Source: Caulobacter sp. X
GTDB taxonomy: Bacteria > Pseudomonadota > Alphaproteobacteria > Caulobacterales > Caulobacteraceae
Length of the DNA stretch: 64,000 bases
Direction: 5' to 3'
Assembly (NCBI RefSeq): GCF_002742635.1
Contig: NZ_PEGF01000001.1
Coordinates: forward strand, 806,001 to 870,000
A program made the position numbers and the translations under genes. The notes under the pieces are model-generated. The model did no database searches, was not told the origin of the DNA, and was given only the letters and a program-made list of their open reading frames with translations. Numbering within the stretch: the first letter of the stretch is position 1; the number at the start of each line of letters is the position of its first letter. Below, one piece after another: positions 26,242 through 34,903 of this stretch.

Positions 26242-27167
26242 TGCCAGGCGTCGTCGCCGTCACCGGAGCCACGGGCTTCCTGGGCCGCCATCTGGTCCGC
26301 GCCCTGGCTGAAGACGGCTGGACGCCGCGCGTCCTGGTCCGGCGCGACCCAATCCACCCGCTTTGGCGCGACTTCGATGTCGAGGTCGTCGCCGGAGACC
26401 TGCGCACGCCCGGCGCCCTGGCCCGCCTGAGCCAAGGGGCCGAGGTGGTCGTGCACGTGGCCGGCCTGATCAAGGCCCGCTCGCTGGAGGACTTCAACGC
26501 GGTCAACCGCGACGGCGCCCTCGCCGCCGCCCAGGCCGCCCGTGCGGCCGGGGCGCGCTTCCTGCTTGTGTCGAGCCTGGCGGCCCGCGAACCGACGCTG
26601 TCGAACTACGCCGCCAGCAAGCGCGCGGGCGAAGACGCCGTGCTCACGGACTCCCCGAACGCGATGATCGTCCGGCCGCCGGCGATCTATGGACCGGGCG
26701 ACACCGAGACCCTCGAAGTCTTCAAGTTGGCCGCCTCCAGCCCTGTCCTGCCGGTGCTGTCGCCAGGCTCACGGGTGGCGATGATCCACGTTCACGACGC
26801 CGCGTCACAGCTTGCAGCCTATTGCAAAAACCCAGTTTCAGGCCTGGTAGAGCTATCGGATGTGCGGCGCGACGGTTACACCTGGGCGGAAATCATGAGT
26901 ACCGCGGCCAGCGTCATGGGCCGAAAACCAAGCCTGGTAAGGCTTCCAAGGGCGGGCGTCCTGGCCGCCGGAGCCCTTGCGGATGCTTGGTCTTTCGCCA
27001 GTCGAACCCCCACGGTGTTCGGTTTAGGTAAGGCTAGGGAGTTGCTTCACGCCGATTGGACACCATCTAGCGCTCCGATGGCCGAGGGAGTACCCAGCGT
27101 ATTCGGTCTTCTCGACGGGTTCGCTCACACGGTCGATTGGTATCGAAAACAGGGCTGGCTGCCCTAA
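26241..27167 (+). CDS. cerR: Ceramide reductase CerR (extended SDR/epimerase fold)
   Basis: 308 residues. NAD(P)-binding motif VTGATGFLGRHLV (7-19), catalytic S111/S112 and YxxxK in NYAASK (Y123, K127), and the substrate side PPAIYGPGD. In C. crescentus the enzyme at this position reduces the 3-keto group of the sphingoid backbone, after N-acylation in the bacterial order of reactions. It is translated from a TGATG overlap with the acyl-ACP synthetase and is followed by the carrier and SPT genes. Identification combines fold and synteny. The last 250 bp are noticeably less GC-rich in wobble positions than the start. Confidence 0.9.
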   Translation: MPGVVAVTGATGFLGRHLVRALAEDGWTPRVLVRRDPIHPLWRDFDVEVVAGDLRTPGALARLSQGAEVVVHVAGLIKARSLEDFNAVNRDGALAAAQAARAAGARFLLVSSLAAREPTLSNYAASKRAGEDAVLTDSPNAMIVRPPAIYGPGDTETLEVFKLAASSPVLPVLSPGSRVAMIHVHDAASQLAAYCKNPVSGLVELSDVRRDGYTWAEIMSTAASVMGRKPSLVRLPRAGVLAAGALADAWSFASRTPTVFGLGKARELLHADWTPSSAPMAEGVPSVFGLLDGFAHTVDWYRKQGWLP

Positions 27168-27258
27168 ATTAAGTCGCCCCACGCAAAAGGGGCGGGAATC
27201 TGACAGACTCGCCGTTACATTAGTGTCACGGGTGGGGCTCCCGGAGGTTTGATATAGT
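27168..27258 (+). promoter_or_regulatory. Leader before acpR with a small GC hairpin
   Basis: The 91-bp gap holds CGCCCC-acgcaaaa-GGGGCG, which could pair but lacks a T tract, so attenuation or mRNA processing is more likely than termination. GGAGG lies 13 bp before the acpR ATG. TTGATATAGT just before the start resembles a promoter -10 but overlaps the ribosome site. Confidence 0.3.
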
Positions 27259-27510
27259 ATGGAAACGGTGACGGATCTCAGCTTACGCGAGATCGGGGTA
27301 GCGGCGAGCAAGGTTCTGGGGCGGCCGGTCGAGGTGCGCGCAGAGTCGCATATTGGCCGTGACCTCGCCGTGGACTCCCTGGCCCTCATGAACATCATCA
27401 TGGAGCTCGAAGACACCTTCGACATCTCCATTCCGCTTGACCGTCTGGCCTCAGTCGAGACCGCCGGCGACCTTTCCAAACTGATCAACGATCTCCGGAC
27501 TAGGGCTTAA
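27259..27510 (+). CDS. acpR: Specialised acyl carrier protein AcpR
   Basis: 83 residues with a single acyl-carrier domain. The 4'-phosphopantetheine attachment site is S40 in RDLAVDSLALM, followed by the acidic helix MELEDTFDISIP. It carries the acyl chain supplied by the upstream synthetase to SPT, which is encoded 3 bp downstream. In C. crescentus this dedicated carrier is one of the genes needed for ceramide formation. Identification rests on the ACP motif plus position directly before spt. Confidence 0.92.
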   Translation: METVTDLSLREIGVAASKVLGRPVEVRAESHIGRDLAVDSLALMNIIMELEDTFDISIPLDRLASVETAGDLSKLINDLRTRA

Positions 27511-27513
27511 CTA

Positions 27514-28728
27514 ATGGGGCTATTCGATAAGCACCTGGCCTATCGCGATGCGTACAAGGCCATCCAAGACGCCGGGGCCGACCCGTTCAAGGTCCGTTTC
27601 GACGCGGTGCATTCGCCGACCGAGGGCGTGGTGGAAGGTCGTCCGACCATCCTGCTCGGCACCAACAATTACCTGGGCCTGACCTTTGACGAAGAAGCGA
27701 TCGCCGCTTCGGTCAAAGCCGTACAGGAACGCGGCACGGGCACCACGGGTTCCCGCATCGCCAACGGCAGCTTCGAAGCTCACGTCGAGCTCGAGCAGGC
27801 GCTGGCCAAGTTCTACGGCCGCAAGCACGCCATGGTCTTCACGACCGGCTACCAGGCCAATCTGGGCGTGCTGTCGACTCTGGTCGGCCGCGGCGACCAC
27901 CTGATCCTCGACGCCGACAGCCACGCCTCGATCTATGACGCCTCGCGTCTGGGCCAGGCCGAGGTCATCCGCTTCCGCCACAACGACCCCGAAGACCTGG
28001 CCAAGCGCCTGCGTCGCCTGGGCGACGCGCCGGGCGAGCGCCTGATCGTGGTCGAAGGCGTCTATTCGATGATCGGCGACGTCGCGCCGCTGAAGGAAAT
28101 CGCCGCCGTGAAGCGCGAGCTGGGCGGCTACCTGCTGGTCGACGAAGCGCACTCGATGGGCGTGCTCGGCGCCACCGGCCGCGGCCTGGCCGAGGCCGCG
28201 GGCGTTGAAGACGACGTCGACTTCATCGTCGGCACCTTCTCCAAGAGCCTGGGCGCCATCGGCGGCTTCTGCGTCTCGAACATGGACGACTTCGACGTCA
28301 TGCGCGTCGTCTGCCGCCCCTACATGTTCACCGCCTCGCTGCCGCCGGCCGTGGTCGCCTCGACCATCACCGCCCTGCGCCGCATGATCGAGCAGCCGCA
28401 GCTGCGCGACCGCCTCAACCATAACGCCAAGCGCCTGTACGACGGCCTGACCGCCCTGGGCTTCCACACCGGCCCGACGGCCAGCCCGGTGGTCGCCACG
28501 ACCATGCCGGACCAGGAACGCGCCATCGCCATGTGGAACGGCCTGCTGCAGGCCGGCGTCTACCTGAACCTGGCCCTGCCGCCCGCCACGCCGGACAGCC
28601 GTCCGCTGCTGCGCGCCAGCGTCAGCGCCGCTCACACCGACGAGCAGATCGACGCGGTCCTCAAGACCTTCGCCGAAATCGGCGCGGCTTTGGGCGTGAT
28701 CGAGCCTCTCAAGCGCGCCCGAGCCTGA
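27514..28728 (+). CDS. spt: Serine palmitoyltransferase (alpha-oxoamine synthase family)
   Basis: 404 residues, a soluble bacterial SPT. Features include LLGTNNYLGLT, GTTGSRIANGSFEAHVELE, the cofactor-stacking histidine in DADSHASIYD, VDEAHSMGVLGATGRG and the Schiff-base lysine K244 in GTFSKSLGAIGG. With PLP it condenses L-serine with a fatty acyl thioester, here probably acyl-AcpR, to 3-ketosphinganine. This is the committed step of the island. A strong terminator closes the operon 25 bp after the stop. Confidence 0.95.
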   Translation: MGLFDKHLAYRDAYKAIQDAGADPFKVRFDAVHSPTEGVVEGRPTILLGTNNYLGLTFDEEAIAASVKAVQERGTGTTGSRIANGSFEAHVELEQALAKFYGRKHAMVFTTGYQANLGVLSTLVGRGDHLILDADSHASIYDASRLGQAEVIRFRHNDPEDLAKRLRRLGDAPGERLIVVEGVYSMIGDVAPLKEIAAVKRELGGYLLVDEAHSMGVLGATGRGLAEAAGVEDDVDFIVGTFSKSLGAIGGFCVSNMDDFDVMRVVCRPYMFTASLPPAVVASTITALRRMIEQPQLRDRLNHNAKRLYDGLTALGFHTGPTASPVVATTMPDQERAIAMWNGLLQAGVYLNLALPPATPDSRPLLRASVSAAHTDEQIDAVLKTFAEIGAALGVIEPLKRARA

Positions 28729-28752
28729 TAGCGCTCTCATCGTTGAAACGAG

Positions 28753-28786
28753 AACGCCCGGGTCCAGGCCCGGGCGTTTTTGTTTT
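28753..28786 (+). terminator. Rho-independent terminator after spt
   Basis: Stem AACGCCCGGG (28753-28762) with CCCGGGCGTT (28769-28778), loop TCCAGG, then TTTTTGTTTTT. It also separates the convergent cpgC gene, whose stop is 6 bp away. Confidence 0.92.
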
Positions 28787-28791
28787 TGAGC

Positions 28792-29673
28792 TCAGGCCGC
28801 CCGACGCCGACCCTTCCAGACCTTCAGCAGCACCCTGGGCGCCGCCAGGATCGGATGCCGCTCGCGCCAGGGCGTGATCTCGATCTCGACGCCGGTATGA
28901 CGCTGGATCTTCCAGGCGGCGTAGCGCGCCGCGCCCTGGAAGGTGAAGGCCGCCTTCATCAGGCGGGCGACGTTCAGCGGCTTGCCCAGCAGCTTGCGGG
29001 GCACCCAGGCCTTGCGCAGGCGCGCGCGCTCTGTCGGCTCCAGCGGCCCGCCCTGATCGTCCTGGACGGCCGTCATGACGTGGTCGTAGCGCTCGGGATC
29101 ATAGGCCAGGATCGAGGCCTCGCGGCCGGCCTTCTCGACCCGCAGCTCGGCCTTGTAGGTCTCCTGGAACAGCGCGGTCCACAAGGCGCGCGGCGCGGCG
29201 CTCTCGGGCCCCAGCGCCTGGGCGAAGCGGGCGGCGGTTCGGCAGGCTTCGCTTACGGCGTCCACGACGGCCTCACGGCTGCCTTCGGCCGCCCAGACCA
29301 GGGCGCAAGGCTGGACGAAGCGCGCCCAGATCGTGGTGTCAGGCCCCGCGCCGCTCACGGCCCGCTGAAACTGAGCCAGCGTCATCGAAGCGACCTTGGC
29401 CCGCAGCGTCTCACCGCCCAGCTTGAGCTCGTGATAGCTGACGTCCGGCCAGAGGATGCGCGTGAAGAAACCTCGCCAGCCAGCCGGAGGTCGCTCGGTC
29501 AGGACGTAATAGTCGAGCACGCCGGAAAGATCGCCCGTGCGCAGGATCGAGCCATAGAACAGGACCGCCCGCGCGTCCGGAAACACGCTCGCCAAATGCT
29601 CGGCGAAGGCGGTGATCTGCGCCGGAAGCGCCGTGGCGAGCTCGGCCGCGACCAGGTCGCGAAGGCGACTCAT
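28792..29673 (-). CDS. cpgC: CpgC, ceramide phosphoglycerate pathway protein with nucleotidyltransferase-like start
   Basis: 293 residues; ATG at 29671-29673 overlaps the cpgB stop (ATGA). The N-terminus VFPDARAVLFYGSILRTGDLSGVLDYYVL resembles the GS..D.D strand-helix of pol-beta-like nucleotidyltransferases, though the second acidic residue pattern (DLSGVLDYY) is unusual. The rest has no clear domain. In C. crescentus the gene between the ceramide kinase and spt is required for ceramide phosphoglycerate-type lipids; the reaction is not certain to me. The symbol follows synteny. Confidence 0.72.
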   Translation of the reverse strand: MSRLRDLVAAELATALPAQITAFAEHLASVFPDARAVLFYGSILRTGDLSGVLDYYVLTERPPAGWRGFFTRILWPDVSYHELKLGGETLRAKVASMTLAQFQRAVSGAGPDTTIWARFVQPCALVWAAEGSREAVVDAVSEACRTAARFAQALGPESAAPRALWTALFQETYKAELRVEKAGREASILAYDPERYDHVMTAVQDDQGGPLEPTERARLRKAWVPRKLLGKPLNVARLMKAAFTFQGAARYAAWKIQRHTGVEIEITPWRERHPILAAPRVLLKVWKGRRRAA

Positions 29674-30587
29674 CCGACCAGGAACCTCAAGGCGGGCCCC
29701 AGGGCGATCACCAACTCGCCGCCCTCGAACACCTCGCCGTCCAGCACGAACGGCGCGCAGCCGGCCAAGGCGACCTCCTGCGCGTCGCGGCGGCGATAGC
29801 CCATGCTCTCCAGCTTGGGCTCGGCCTTGCCGCTGAGCACCATCGGCAGGGCCTTCAGGAGCTTCCGGGGCGGCGCGTCGACGTCGAGGATCTTCAGCCC
29901 CTCGCGCGGCTCGCCGAAGGGCTTCAGACCGAACGGCAGGCGCTTCAAGGCGGTGGCGACCACGGCGAAGCGTTCGTCGCCGGGCTGGGCCTCGCCGTCG
30001 AGGCTGAGCTTGGCCGGCACGCCCTCGCGCCACTCGTCCCGCGCGCCGCCGAACAGCGCGCCGAAGGTGGCCGTGGCGATCGTCACGCCCACCGCCAGAT
30101 TATGGAAGAAGCCGACCTTGTGGACCTTCTGGGACAGGTTCGTGGCCTTCACCAGGGCGCCGACGCCGAAGAAGAAGCCCTGCAGGCAAGGGCGATGACC
30201 GTCGACCCAACTGATCCGCAACGGCGGGCGCTCCTTGATCCGCGGCTCGCTCTGGCGGACGGCGTTCAGAGCCTCCTCCAGCCGCCAGCCACGCTGGGCG
30301 CCAAGGTCGATCGCCAGCACGTTGGTCTTGCCCGACGGCAGCACCGCCAGCAGCGGCAGGTCCTCGCCGAAGGTGTGCGGCAGCAAGCTGATGACGTCGC
30401 GCACCGTGCCGTCGCCGCCGTCGATGACCAGCAGGTCAAGACCATCCCGCGCGAAGTCCTCGAGCACCGTCCGCAGGGCGTCGCGCCCGAAGGGCTCGGC
30501 CAGCCGCACGCCTTCGGGCGTCGGCCCGGGCGGGTTCATCCGATTGCCGTGGCTTTCTGGATTACGGATGACCGCGACGCGCGTCAT
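29670..30587 (-). CDS. cpgB: CpgB, bacterial ceramide kinase (diacylglycerol-kinase catalytic fold)
   Basis: 305 residues from ATG 30585-30587. The DAGK/sphingosine-kinase nucleotide motif is IDGGDGTVRDV (GGDGT at 57-61), followed by LPSGKTNVLAIDLG in place of the usual GTxNDxA, and a C-terminal FVLDGEVFEGGELVIALGP strand pair. It should phosphorylate the ceramide hydroxyl with ATP at the inner membrane. The homologue in C. crescentus is an established ceramide kinase. It is translationally coupled on both sides by 4-bp overlaps with cpgA and cpgC. Confidence 0.88.
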   Translation of the reverse strand: MTRVAVIRNPESHGNRMNPPGPTPEGVRLAEPFGRDALRTVLEDFARDGLDLLVIDGGDGTVRDVISLLPHTFGEDLPLLAVLPSGKTNVLAIDLGAQRGWRLEEALNAVRQSEPRIKERPPLRISWVDGHRPCLQGFFFGVGALVKATNLSQKVHKVGFFHNLAVGVTIATATFGALFGGARDEWREGVPAKLSLDGEAQPGDERFAVVATALKRLPFGLKPFGEPREGLKILDVDAPPRKLLKALPMVLSGKAEPKLESMGYRRRDAQEVALAGCAPFVLDGEVFEGGELVIALGPALRFLVG

Positions 30588-31723
30588 TTCGCCAACCACG
30601 ATTGGATCGAGCCCTTGGGGGCGGCCAAGCCTTGCAGGATCTGGACGGCGTGCACGAGGAAACACACGGCGGTCCAGATCGCCACCAGGGTGAAGCCAAC
30701 ATCCGGGCGACCGATCAACGCGCAGCCGGTCATCAGGATCAGGTTCGGGTTCCGGCGCGCGGTGATCAGGCGGAAAAAGCTGTCGAACGGCCGCCAAGCG
30801 TGCATCTCCAGCTTGAACAGGGCCAGGAAGATCCCCTCCTCCACCCGCTGGGCGACATAGCCGCCGATGACGATGGCGAGGCTGAGCGCCGGATAGGGGA
30901 TCGACTGGCCGACGGCGTAGACGCCGACAAACCAGGCCCACCACCAGAACGGCGGGTGCAACAGGTCGATGCCGTGGTCGAAGACATTGCCCCACTTCGA
31001 CGAGGTCAGGGTCACGCGGGCCAGCTTGCCGTCGACGGTGTCGAGGAAGGTCATGATCCAGGCGCAGACCAGGCCCCAGCCGAACTGCCCATGCCAGAAC
31101 AGCCAGGTGGCGGCCAGGGTCAGCAGGAAGCCGATGAAGGTCACCTGGTTTGGCGTCATCTTCGCCAGGGCGCACCAGCGGGTCACGACGCGCGCCGGCG
31201 CGGGCCAGACGTACTTGGTGACGAGGTCCGTGACGCCCTTGTACGAGCCCTGGAACAGGCGCTTTTCGACCGCTCGCACCGTCTCGGGCGTCAGGCGCTC
31301 CAGCACCGGCGGCTCGCGCTTGCGCAGGGCGCTGTTGTAGGCCGAACCTAGCTCCAACGCGGTCAGTCGCGTCAGACGCGGGTCCAGTCCCGAGGGATCC
31401 TGCCCCCCGGCCAGCGCCTCGGAGACGGCGTAGGCCAGGTTGGCCGGGGCATGCGCCGCGACAGCCCTGCCCGTCTCGTCGACCAGCACAGCGCCCTCGC
31501 GGCCCGCCAAGGCCTTGATCAGCGACTCGTCGAACACCCAGCCGGCGTCGACCACGACCGCCGCATGCGACAGATCGACGGCCGGCGTCTCGACCAGGCC
31601 AAGACGCCGATAGATGCGCGACAAGCGCTCGCGCGAGGTCATGCCCCAAATGCGGCCGCCGGCCTCGCCGACGGTCAGAGCCCGGGGCGCTTCACCCGCG
31701 GTGTTTTGAATTTCAACGCTCAA
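30584..31723 (-). CDS. cpgA: CpgA, CDP-alcohol phosphatidyltransferase-type head-group transferase
   Basis: 379 residues from a TTG start at 31721-31723. The C-terminal membrane domain (about 170-375) has the complete CDP-alcohol phosphotransferase motif D228-x2-D231-G-x2-A-R236-x8-G245-x3-D249-x3-D253. The N-terminal 165 residues (VVVDAGWVFDESLIKALAG, GAVLVDETGRAVA) look like the second half of a MobA-like nucleotidyltransferase, without the GxGxR nucleotide loop. In bifunctional IPCT-DIPPS enzymes that domain makes the CDP-alcohol; here a separate enzyme must do so. It probably transfers a phosphoglycerate-type group to ceramide phosphate. Confidence 0.83.
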   Translation of the reverse strand: MSVEIQNTAGEAPRALTVGEAGGRIWGMTSRERLSRIYRRLGLVETPAVDLSHAAVVVDAGWVFDESLIKALAGREGAVLVDETGRAVAAHAPANLAYAVSEALAGGQDPSGLDPRLTRLTALELGSAYNSALRKREPPVLERLTPETVRAVEKRLFQGSYKGVTDLVTKYVWPAPARVVTRWCALAKMTPNQVTFIGFLLTLAATWLFWHGQFGWGLVCAWIMTFLDTVDGKLARVTLTSSKWGNVFDHGIDLLHPPFWWWAWFVGVYAVGQSIPYPALSLAIVIGGYVAQRVEEGIFLALFKLEMHAWRPFDSFFRLITARRNPNLILMTGCALIGRPDVGFTLVAIWTAVCFLVHAVQILQGLAAPKGSIQSWLAK

Positions 31724-31824
31724 GAACCGATATACCCCTTGAAACCCGCGCCGATTGATAAGCAGCTTCGGCTGCTTCGACCAGAACGACCCGAAAGATC
31801 CTGTCCATTTACCGCATCGCCCAC

Positions 31825-32709
31825 ATGTCCGACCCCCACCTGCCGCCGCCGCCCGGCGCGTTCGGGTGGAAGGACGTCTTCACCAAGCGCCTCCTCAGCC
31901 GCATCGCCTGGCGCAAGAAGCGCAAGGTTCACCGCCCCGAAGTGCTTGAAGCCCTGGTGGCCGATCTGAAGGCCTCCGCGCCCGATCATGTGGTGATTAG
32001 CGGCGATCTCACCAACTTTGCTTCGCCCACTGAGATTTCGGCGGCGCGCAAATGGCTGGAATCCTTGGGCGAACCGGCGGACTTCACCGTCAGTCCCGGC
32101 AACCATGACGCGCTGGCCGGCGCGGGCGGCCACGAGCGGTTCGCGATATGGGCGCCCTGGCTGGGCGATACGGGCGAGAGTCGCTTTCCCCAGGTCCGGG
32201 TGCGCGGCCCCGTGGCGATCTTCAATCTCTGCTCGGCCGCGCCCACCGCCCCGCACCTGGCCACCGGCCGCCTCGGCCAGGAGCAGCTGGCGAAGCTGGA
32301 CGCCGCCCTGGCCGATCCCGCCTATGCGGGCCTCTTCCGCCTGGTCGTGCTGCACCACCCGCCGCACGAGGGCGCGGTCTCAAAGCGCAAGTCGCTCGAC
32401 GATCGCCACGCCCTGCGCGACGTCCTCCAGCGGCGCGGCGCGGATCTCGTGCTGCACGGTCACGCCCACGAGGCGCTGCTGGGCGCCCTGCGCGGGCCGG
32501 ACGGCGTCACCATCCCGGTGCTGGGCGTCCCATCCGCCTCCGCCCGCCCCAACCGACACGGCCCAGCCCGCTGGAACGCCATCGAGATCGAGCCCCGGAC
32601 CAGCGGCGGCTTCGACGTCCGGATCGTGGCGCGCGGGATCGAGGCGGGCCGCGAGGGCCTGGCCGAACTGGGCCGCTTCAGTCTTTCGGACGCCGCTCAG
32701 CGCGGATAG
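31825..32709 (+). CDS. Calcineurin-like metallophosphoesterase
   Basis: 294 residues from ATG 31825, but the true start may be the CTG at 31801, which restores the first core strand (SIYRIAHMSDPHL). Metal-site motifs are SDPHL, SGDLTNF, SPGNHDAL, VLHHPPHEG and HGHAHEAL, the five blocks of class III-like metallophosphoesterases. It may remove a phosphate from a lipid or nucleotide intermediate of the neighbouring ceramide pathway; this is inference. It diverges from cpgA with a 77-100-bp shared promoter region and overlaps the convergent DUF2141 gene by 13 bp. Confidence 0.87.
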   Translation: MSDPHLPPPPGAFGWKDVFTKRLLSRIAWRKKRKVHRPEVLEALVADLKASAPDHVVISGDLTNFASPTEISAARKWLESLGEPADFTVSPGNHDALAGAGGHERFAIWAPWLGDTGESRFPQVRVRGPVAIFNLCSAAPTAPHLATGRLGQEQLAKLDAALADPAYAGLFRLVVLHHPPHEGAVSKRKSLDDRHALRDVLQRRGADLVLHGHAHEALLGALRGPDGVTIPVLGVPSASARPNRHGPARWNAIEIEPRTSGGFDVRIVARGIEAGREGLAELGRFSLSDAAQRG

Positions 32710-33188
32710 CGGATCTTGATCCGGATCGTGTTGTCGCCGGGCTTCACCATGAAACGGACGGCGTCGTAGGACGGCTTGGCGTATCGGGTCGGCGCGTCGT
32801 TCGAGAAGCCGTAGCCTTCCGTGGGCAGGCCCTGCGGATTGCGATCCAGCTCCCGATCGGTGTCGACGTCATGATAGGCCTCGACCGCATAGGCGTCGGC
32901 GACGGGCAGGTTGAAGCAAGCCTGGGTCATGGGGGCCGAGGCCTTGACCCTCTGGCGCAGCAGCTTGCCGCGCGGGACCAGGAAACGATCCGGATCGGCA
33001 GGATAGACGGTGATCGACACCTCGCCGGCGTTCGAACGCAGCGCGCCGACCTGCACGATCAGCCGCACATCCCCCTTGCGACCGACGCAGTCCTTGTCGG
33101 TCAGGGGCGCGGCCAGCCCCTCGGCGCTCGCCGAGCCCGCCGCCAAAGTCGCGAAGATCGCGCCGATGAGAACGGATCGTGCTTTCAT
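32697..33188 (-). CDS. DUF2141 secreted protein
   Basis: 163 residues. A Sec signal peptide (residues 1-22, ending ASA) precedes a small beta-sandwich-type domain with GEVSITVYPADPDRF, VEAYHDVDTDRELDRNPQGLPTEGYGFSND, given here in part as DTDRELDRNPQG and PTEGYGFSND, which is the DUF2141 signature. Function unknown; periplasmic. It runs against its neighbours on both sides and may be independent of the sphingolipid genes. Confidence 0.8.
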   Translation of the reverse strand: MKARSVLIGAIFATLAAGSASAEGLAAPLTDKDCVGRKGDVRLIVQVGALRSNAGEVSITVYPADPDRFLVPRGKLLRQRVKASAPMTQACFNLPVADAYAVEAYHDVDTDRELDRNPQGLPTEGYGFSNDAPTRYAKPSYDAVRFMVKPGDNTIRIKIRYPR

Positions 33189-33251
33189 CTAAAACGCCGC
33201 ATCCCTATTGTTACGCCCAGGCGACATCAGCCTGAAGTTCCCGGCTTTCTC

Positions 33252-33689
33252 ATGACCAATCCCACCGCCCTGGCGTTCGGCTATCCCGGTTCGAAGATCG
33301 CGGAGACCGATCACTGGCTGATTCTGCTCCGACCGAAGCAGCCGACATTTGGGTCTTTGGTGCTGGTGTGCAAGGAAGCTGTCCAGGCGTTCTCCGAGGT
33401 GAGTCCCGCCGCCTTCGCGGACTTGCAGGTCGCCGTGGCCGGCATCGAGCGTCTGCTGAAGGCGCAGGTCGACTATGAGAAGATCAATTACCTGATGCTG
33501 ATGATGGTCGACAAAGACGTCCATTTCCACGTGTTGCCGCGCTATGCGGGCGTTCGCGAGCACGAGGGCCTGACCTTCACGGACGCCGGCTGGCCGGCCG
33601 CGCCGGCCTTGGGCTCGGCCGTGGAGCTGTCATCCGACGCGGTCGAGCGCCTGGCCGCCCGTTTCGCCAAGGCCTGGGTCAAAGCGTGA
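33252..33689 (+). CDS. HIT-family protein with altered histidine triad
   Basis: 145 residues from ATG 33252. The HIT fold is seen in FGSLVLVCKEAV and the signature DKDVHFHVLPRYAG. The usual H-x-H-x-H-x-x has become D-V-H-F-H-V-L: the first histidine is aspartate, the other two are kept. HIT proteins hydrolyse or transfer nucleoside phosphates. The stop overlaps the GTG start of the LptF-like gene, so it is the first gene of the lptF-lptG-cerS operon. Confidence 0.82.
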   Translation: MTNPTALAFGYPGSKIAETDHWLILLRPKQPTFGSLVLVCKEAVQAFSEVSPAAFADLQVAVAGIERLLKAQVDYEKINYLMLMMVDKDVHFHVLPRYAGVREHEGLTFTDAGWPAAPALGSAVELSSDAVERLAARFAKAWVKA

Positions 33690-34903
33690 GCGCCAAGACG
33701 ATGTCCGCCGGTCCCGTGCGCCTGATCGACCGCTACCTGCTGCGCCTGCTGTTCTGGCCGCTGGTCGGCTGCCTGGGCGTCACGGTCGTGGCCCTGCTGC
33801 TGGAGCGCATCCTGCGCCTGCTGGACGCCCTGTCGCAAAGCAGCGCGCGGTTCGGCTATGTCGCTCAACTCGCCGCCAATCTGGTGCCGCACTATCTGGG
33901 CCTGGCCCTGCCGGTGGCCTTCTTCGTGGCGCTGTTCATCGTCATCGTGAAGCTGTCGGACGGCTCCGAGGTCGACGCGCTGCTGGCCAGCGGTCAGTCG
34001 CTGGAGCGGATCGCCGCGCCCTTCCTGGCCGTCGGCCTGTTCCTCAGCGTCTTCAGCCTGATCGTCTTCGGCTACATGCAGCCCTACAGCCGCTACGCCT
34101 ATCGGGCGGTGATGCACGCGGCGGTCAACGCCGGCTGGAACGGACGCCTGGCGGGCGGCGCCTTCATCGACGACAAGGGCTCGCTGTTGACGGCCGACAG
34201 CGCCGACATCGCGGGTCAACGCCTGACCCGGGTGTTCATCCGCCGCCAGGACAGCAAAGGGCAGGAAGAGATCATCACCGCCGCCGCGGCGGATCTGAAA
34301 CTGGATCCCGACGGCAAGACCGTGACCATGGATTTGCACGACGGCCGCCGCATTGGCCGAGACGCCAGGGGCGACTATCGCAATCTGGCCTTCAGCAGCC
34401 TGACGACCCAGACGCCCCTGGCGGCGGCCGCCGTCCTGCTGCGCGATCGCGGCGGCGACGAGCGCGAGCTGACCCTGGGCGAACTGGCCAAGCAGGCCAA
34501 GTCGCCGAATCCGGTGGTGTCCAAGGGCACATTGCTCAGCGAGCTGTACGGGCGCCTCGCCCGCGCGGCGTTCCTGCCTTTCCTGCCGCTGCTGGCCTTC
34601 CCGCTGGGCCTGGCCTCCAAGCGCGGCAACCGCGCGCCCGGCCTGATCATGGCCGGCGTGTTGCTGCTGGCCTTCCAGCACGCCCTGTTGCTGGGTCAAA
34701 GCCTGGCCAAGGCGGACAAGGTCGCGGCGGCGCCGGCGATCTGGATCCCGTTCGCTCTGTTCTCCGGCTTCGCCCTCTGGCTGTTCCTAGGCAGCCGGAC
34801 GCGGCCGGGCGACACGCCAGTCTCGCGCCTGGTCCGCCGCATCAACAATCTGGTCAAGCGCGTGGTCCACGCCCTGCCCCTGCCGAAACGACAACCCGCA
34901 TGA
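33686..34903 (+). CDS. LptF-like permease (YjgP/YjgQ family), ceramide export candidate
   Basis: 405 residues from GTG 33686. Six transmembrane helices in the LptF/G layout: three at the N-terminus (LFWPLVGCLGVTVVALLLERIL and following), a periplasmic beta-jellyroll (about 150-270) and three at the C-terminus (AAFLPFLPLLAFPLGLASKR). The coupling loop GSEVDALLASGQSLERI fits the contact with the LptB ATPase. Overlap with the LptG-like gene and with ceramide synthase downstream argues for a sphingolipid rather than LPS cargo. Confidence 0.87.
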   Translation: MSAKTMSAGPVRLIDRYLLRLLFWPLVGCLGVTVVALLLERILRLLDALSQSSARFGYVAQLAANLVPHYLGLALPVAFFVALFIVIVKLSDGSEVDALLASGQSLERIAAPFLAVGLFLSVFSLIVFGYMQPYSRYAYRAVMHAAVNAGWNGRLAGGAFIDDKGSLLTADSADIAGQRLTRVFIRRQDSKGQEEIITAAAADLKLDPDGKTVTMDLHDGRRIGRDARGDYRNLAFSSLTTQTPLAAAAVLLRDRGGDERELTLGELAKQAKSPNPVVSKGTLLSELYGRLARAAFLPFLPLLAFPLGLASKRGNRAPGLIMAGVLLLAFQHALLLGQSLAKADKVAAAPAIWIPFALFSGFALWLFLGSRTRPGDTPVSRLVRRINNLVKRVVHALPLPKRQPA

